From NCBI GenBank assembly GCA_029339505.1, contig JAQISU010000096.1, positions 6,870,001 to 6,934,000 on the forward strand: a stretch of DNA of 64,000 bases. The letters are read 5' to 3'. A program made the position numbers and the translations under genes. Below, in pieces: positions 59,201 to 64,000 of this stretch. Position 1 is the stretch's first letter; the number at the start of each line of letters is the position of its first letter. This DNA comes from Unio delphinus. Taxonomy: Eukaryota > Mollusca > Bivalvia > Unionida > Unionidae. A model generated the notes under the pieces. The model saw nothing but the letters and a program-made list of their open reading frames with translations. It searched no databases and was not told where the DNA came from.

Positions 59201-60599
59201 TGGGGATTTTGTGATGCCGTGTCCATGCTCCTCTCTATTTACTTTTCCTAATCCATTGGGGTGGAAATTCACAAAGCTGGTTACTTGGTTAGCTCTAGTA
59301 TTTGACCATTTATGAAAAGATTACTACTTGTCCATGATGGCTTTTTTGAAAAAATAATTTGAACAAACTTTATACATATATTTATAGAAGGATATGTAAA
59401 ACAGATTTTGAGATGAAAATCCTGACAGAATCATAAAGGGTGCATGGGTTTGGTCCATGTGTGGGGGCGGGGATTTTGCAGCCGAAATATAATAAGATAT
59501 TGGGATTTGCATGTTGATCCATGGAATTTTTACTTTTAAGTCAATTGAAGTAACCAAACAGATGAATTTCACAAACCTTTTCTTTTGTAATGGAATCTGC
59601 AAAGTACTTTACAATATTGCAAGGCATTATGATCAGTCTAACAATGAATTTAATAGATTTTGTATGTCTACGCTTTTTAAACAATAGTAAACAATCACAG
59701 TAATAAAATATTTCAAACTTATTTTATTATTGTTGTCTTTTTGAGTGCGAAAGTTACATCTACAGGTCTTAAATATTACTTTTCAAGAAAACAAAAACTT
59801 CAAGAACTGTAAGAAGTAAAATGTACCAGCATATCCAAATTGAAGATAAAAGCATACCTGTAGTAAAGTTGTGTTGTCCATCTATTACCAAATTTGCTTT
59901 CATGCAATAACTTGTCCATTATCTATAATTTCCAACATTGTGGATAAGGAAGGAAAATACATTGATCTTTCAGGTCAAAAGGTCAAGGTCATTGACTTAA
60001 GAATAAAGGTTTCTATACAATGTTAATTTTACATCAAAGATTAAACATTGTAGATGGATTAAATGAAAGGTGTTGATTTGGGGTATAAAGGTCAGAAGTC
60101 ATGGTTATTGTGTAAATATTTTGAAAAAATTGTTTCTGCACAAGAACTTTATTTAGTTCAGGAACTGTACAACTTGACCGAAGATTGATGGTATTTATCA
60201 TTAATCTCCAGATTCAATCATCCTCTTGAAATACCAGCACTGAGGATTGTTAAACATGGTGTGTGATAAAGTCTCTTTTACCATATTCTTGTCGCTGAAG
60301 TGTTAATGGATTTTGTTGAAAGGTCACATAATTGTTATAGCATAAAAATATAAAAAAAATAATATGGTTCTCTGAAGATAAATAAAAATAACCTACAATC
60401 TAGTGGGTCTTGCACAATTTAGCTAACAATGTTTTTTTTAGAAACTAATCCATTAATATGAAAATTTGAAGAAAAAGCAAACCAAACTGACACTATTGCC
60501 TGGAAAAAGTTGTTCTTGGACTAAAAGCTAAACCAAATAGGTCTCCTTTGTATTAAATTACATTTTTGTATCAAATCAAATAAAAGGGGTAGAATAAAA
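56207..60599 (+). other. Downstream of the last exon found
   Basis: AT-rich, with one degenerate SINE (58378-58640). I found no further CBM14 exon, no terminal exon and no convincing polyadenylation signal tied to the gene. The intervals 56207-58377 and 58641-60599 hold nothing I can name. Confidence 0.45.
58378..58640 (+). mobile_element. Degenerate SINE, family A
   Basis: AATTGGTCTAAAGCACTGG stands for the A box and GTGGGTTTGAGTCTCAG for the B box. TTTGAGAAAGATTGCCAGTA, GGCTGCCATGTATGGTC and a tail GTGTTAAACTCACAAAACC follow. An insertion of about 50 bp separates the A and B boxes. Confidence 0.7.
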
Positions 60600-62290
60600 A
60601 AGTAAATCTTTCAAATCCTACCTGCACAAGAGATGGTGGTTGGTCATGTATTGGATCAACTAATTGCAAGTGGTTGCACACAAGACAAGTTTCTGAGGGA
60701 AGTCGCTGCACGTCCCAGAACAGTACTTTATTTCTACTCTTGTGCTTGGGAGTCTGGTTTGGGGGTTCCTGTAAAGTCGCAGGAAAAGGGTCTTCACATG
60801 AACAATTTAGAAATTAAAGCCGTTTTTGCCCAAAGAGTGCATAGAGCAGAGGTAATTGCATCATGGTCATAGACAACCCAGTAGTTGCATACCTTCGATG
60901 ACCAAGAGGTATTCCTGCTCCTTCTAGCTGTATGGAAGTCTGGAAATTTCTGCATCAGTGCAAAGTTAAAAGTTTAGAGTTTGTAATATTCTTTAGATAA
61001 AAATGTTCTTGCTAGCTGCCCTGAACAGGCAAGTAGTCCTAACAGAATGGTCTCTGCATCAAGCAGATGCTTGTTGTATGGAGGACACCTTAAGTGGACT
61101 TGTTTGCAACAAAACTCTCCAAGAAGCTCCCATTGATGCCAATTGGTGCACTTGGAAATGTTTTATTCATTGCCAGCCTTTCTTATGATGCAACTGAGGT
61201 TTTCTTTCTCTGAGAAGTGTATGTTCAACCTATACAATTTGGATCATCAGACTGTCCATACAAACACTTCTGTTATCCAAATCTGAATCCATTGGTTTAA
61301 TTTCTTTCATGTTCAATTGTTACATAGTTCAGATTAGTGTTTTGCTCATTGGCATCAAGATGGAATCTATGTTTTGTGGGCATGGAGAAAAACATGGAAT
61401 CTTGGAATGAGGCTCTTTGAAAATCTTTTTAGACCATTTTTCTTCTGGACGTTGCATCAGCTCAGAGAAGAAGCAAACTAGATACCTTATCAATTGAGGG
61501 ATATTTATGTTTCTTTGTTGGTTACAATTTATTTTGTAGGCCAGCTTTCCTTGCAAACTCTGTATTTCCATCCTCAATTTAAATCTTTTGTCTGTTGCAT
61601 TTGGCAGTCCTTTTTCATCCAGTTAGTGCACTTGAATTCTATTTAGTAAGTGCTGAATTGAGAAGGAAGTTCACATCCGATAATTCAGCATCCTCCATTG
61701 CAAGATGGGTTTCTGTCACCATCAAGAGAGCTTGTGCATTTCTCACAAAGATTGGTTTCTGTCACCATCAAGAGAGCTTGTGCATTTCTCACAAAGATGG
61801 GTCACCATCAAGAGAGCTTGTGCATTTCTCACAAAGATGGGTCACCATCAAGAGAGCTTGTGCATTTCTCACAAAGATGGGTTTCTGTCACCATCAAGAG
61901 AGCTTGTGCATTTCTCACAAAGATGGGTTTCTGTCACCATCAAGAGAGCTTGTGCATTTCTCACAAAGATGGGTTTCTGTCACCATCAAGAGAGCTTGAG
62001 CATTTCTCACAAAGATGGGTTTCTGTCACCATCAAGAGAGCTTGTGCATTTCTCACAAAGATGGGTCACCATCAAGAGAGCTTGTGCATTTCTCACAAAG
62101 ATGGGTTTCTGTCACCATCAAGAGAGCTTGTGCATTTCTCACAAAGATGGGTTTCTGTCACCATCAAGAGAGCTTGTGCATTTCTCACAAAGATGGGTTT
62201 CTGTCACCATCAAGAGAGCTTGAGCATTTCTCACAAAGATGGGTTTCTGTCACCATCAAGAGAGCTTGTGCATTTCTCACAAAGACTTGA
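60600..62290 (+). mobile_element. Decayed DIRS-like (tyrosine-recombinase) retroelement
   Basis: Plus-strand frames in relay resemble the RT-linked RNase H region and downstream part of DIRS elements. Seen here: LGVPVKSQEKGLHMNNLEIK (60740s), a DNPVVAYL segment and PAPSSCMEVWKFLHQC, then RQVVLTEWSLHQ (near 61030) and VDLFATKLSKKLP. Near 61630, VSALEFYLVSAELRRK followed by SSIARWVSVTIKRAC resembles the start of a tyrosine-recombinase catalytic region. Every block is in a different frame with stops between, so it is dead. A Ty3-like origin for the RNase H part is the main alternative. The assignment is from motif memory only. Confidence 0.5.
61705..62284. repeat. 46/40-bp minisatellite, 13 copies
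   Basis: The long unit is GATGGGTTTCTGTCACCATC, AAGAGAGCTTGTGCATTTCT, CACAAA. Three copies lack TTTCTG. Ten long and three short units account for the 580 bp exactly. Two copies carry GAGC for GTGC about 225 bp apart, which suggests block duplication. The three long overlapping frames exist only because 46 is not a multiple of three. Confidence 0.95.
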
Positions 62291-63282
62291 ATGAGTATAC
62301 AAGTTGGGGCAACTGCTACTTCCTGGTCATATTTCAACAATTCATCTTTAGATTATATGAAGGCCATGTTTTAGGGATTTGCATACAAATATGGTTTCCT
62401 TTACTTTTACACAATCAGTGAGCCAGACTACAGCTGTGTAAGAGACGTCAACTGCTACAGGAGTAATTTTTACATGTTTTCCTTCCAATATATTGGCCAC
62501 CCTCCTTACTGACAAAGTTTGCTTAATAGCGATGGCTGTTATTACTGACACACATATTTAAGGCTTTTTTTTTTAAGACTTAAAATTAAATAGTTTGTTC
62601 AGTTAAAAAAATGACCAACTTTAAATGGACTGTGGTCTGTTGGATAGCAAATTCTGAAACTTTCCATATATAAACATGAATTCTAGCACAAAATGGATAG
62701 CAAGAAAGAAAACTTTATATTTCACATATCTTGCCAGTGGAGATTGCGTCCTTAAAGTGGACTGCTTTCTGACTAATGTATTGTGATAATACAGGGAGAA
62801 CTTGCTCTATAGGCACCCTGATTGTGGTGAGAATCCAGGCAGAGAATTTTGAGGTAATAGTTTCTCATTGCAGGTACTTTGTGTGTGCAGCAGTGGGTAA
62901 ATCAGATTCATTATTTTGAAATAGTCAAATGAAGGTAATGAAGGTGGCAATGAATTGGATTACATTTCCATTCATCTTTAATGCAATGCCATTAAGTAGG
63001 TACAAATCAGTGATGTGTACAAATATTTTGTACAAATTTGAATTCTTCACAGTTCAATATCAAAATCAAGGAGTCGAATATCACTAATGTGAACACTAAG
63101 AGCAACTTGTATTTAAATGTATGCAAGTACAAGGCCACAATTCAAATATTGTCTGTCCTGGACCTGATGTTTAGTAAAATCAATTGCCTTCAAGCAAGCC
63201 CAAAGTATTGTCTTAATAGATTTAGACCTTGTGTGTGTGTTTGGAGTTTTAGCATAGCTTAACAATTTGAGTTGCATTACTG
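62291..63282. other. No recognised feature
   Basis: A 67-codon minus-strand frame (62348-62551, starting MSVITAIAIKQTLSVRRVAN) looks somewhat protein-like, but it has no splice or family support and may belong to the retroelement beside it. Confidence 0.3.
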
Positions 63283-63505
63283 CAAATGGCACAGTTCAGT
63301 AATATATAGCTCAGGGGTATGATGCCACAGAACCATGGCATCATGACACACAGTCGCATTATCCTGACACCAGGCAAAGTAGTCCAAACTAACCTCTTAA
63401 AGCAAGGCAACTGATGATACCATTTTTGTCTTTCATAGACTTGGTCATGATTCAAACCTGTGACCTCCTGCATTTGAGGTGAACACTCTAACCACTAAGA
63501 CCTCT
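63283..63505 (-). mobile_element. tRNA-derived SINE, family B
   Basis: On the minus strand GTCTTAGTGGTTAGAGTG (A box) and GTCACAGGTTTGAATCATG (B box) are followed by TAGTTTGGACTACTTTGCCT, GGTGTCAGGATAATGCGAC and a CATGATGCCATGG stretch. These are the same blocks as at 53768-54075. Confidence 0.8.
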
Positions 63506-64000
63506 TGAGTGGTCTTGAGTGATCTTAGACATCTACTCTGTGAGGTGACAAGTGTTTCAAAATTTAAATTTCATGTCTCTATTCCTCTGTATTTCCCAGA
63601 CATTGACCTAAGGTCGCATAAAAGTTGTGATTGGTTGGACTATAGATCCCTTAAAAATTACCTTCCATACCTGTGTATGGGAAATGCTAACAAATGACTT
63701 TAGACCTTTGGTAATAATTTTGAGTCCCTATGCAATTAGGCTAGCTTTGACCTTATTGTACCAGAGTCCATGGACTGTTAGCTTTAGTAACTATTTAATA
63801 CATAAAGAAAAATAGTTTTCTTGCAGTAATAATTCTATATCACGACCTAGGACTTTCTTTATTGATGGCTTGCACATGTAAGGAAGAGTCCTATTAAGGA
63901 CTAAGCAATAATGAACTTGATTTACAAAATTACCACACACCTTAAGTATTGCTATGTTGTCCATTTATTATCATACTTTTTTCTGTATAAAAACTCTATT
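63506..64000. other. No recognised feature
   Basis: AT-rich sequence at the window edge. Nothing supported. Confidence 0.4.

Noticed and set aside
61595..62294. Three long overlapping plus-strand frames (up to 198 codons) over the 46-bp minisatellite
   Set aside because: The unit has no stop in any forward frame and 46 is not a multiple of three, so all frames stay open together. There is no start context, splice site or family match.

Overview
The window is animal nuclear DNA. It is AT-rich, with large introns, GT-AG splice sites, many microsatellites, and tRNA-derived SINE, CR1/Jockey-type LINE, hAT and Tigger/pogo transposon pieces. A secreted multi-domain chitin-binding protein in this repeat landscape suggests a marine lophotrochozoan, probably a mollusc. 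That assignment is inference; no marker gene settles it. Most open reading frames in the window are chance or repeat-derived.

Left part (1-18100): a minus-strand gene of unknown function leaves at least five exons with mutually compatible splice phases between about 4.6 kb and its stop codon at 1471. The rest is repeat-rich: SINEs, a LINE 3' end, an array of exactly four 714-bp units (7459-10314), a decayed LINE (about 10.96-12.79 kb), a pair of inverted dispersed repeats (about 6.63-6.88 and 13.49-13.75 kb) and many simple repeats.

Main gene (18133-56206 or beyond, plus strand): a TATA box is followed by a signal-peptide exon and then at least 16 exons, all bounded by phase-1 introns. They encode eight six-cysteine peritrophin-A/CBM14 chitin-binding domains, separated by very short Thr-rich linker exons. 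The 17 exons found give about 605 residues. One linker+CBM14 exon pair has been tandemly copied four times with its introns (about 37.7-45.05 kb). Just after each copied CBM14 exon a 42-46 bp repeat duplicates the 5' splice site. A 15-bp microexon lies near the 3' end. No terminal exon was found, so the gene may end in an unrecognised small exon or beyond the window.

The introns hold most of the mobile DNA. Intron 1 has a 37-bp minisatellite of about 47 copies with a six-unit higher-order period. Intron 4 has a LINE copy with reverse-transcriptase and endonuclease motifs. The exon array contains a Tigger-like insertion. The 45-56 kb interval has SINEs, two LINE fragments and a 471-bp hAT-type MITE with 8-bp target duplications inside a SINE. 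Downstream (60.6-62.3 kb) is a decayed element that looks DIRS-like, ending in a 13-copy, 46/40-bp minisatellite that seems to have grown from its own coding sequence.
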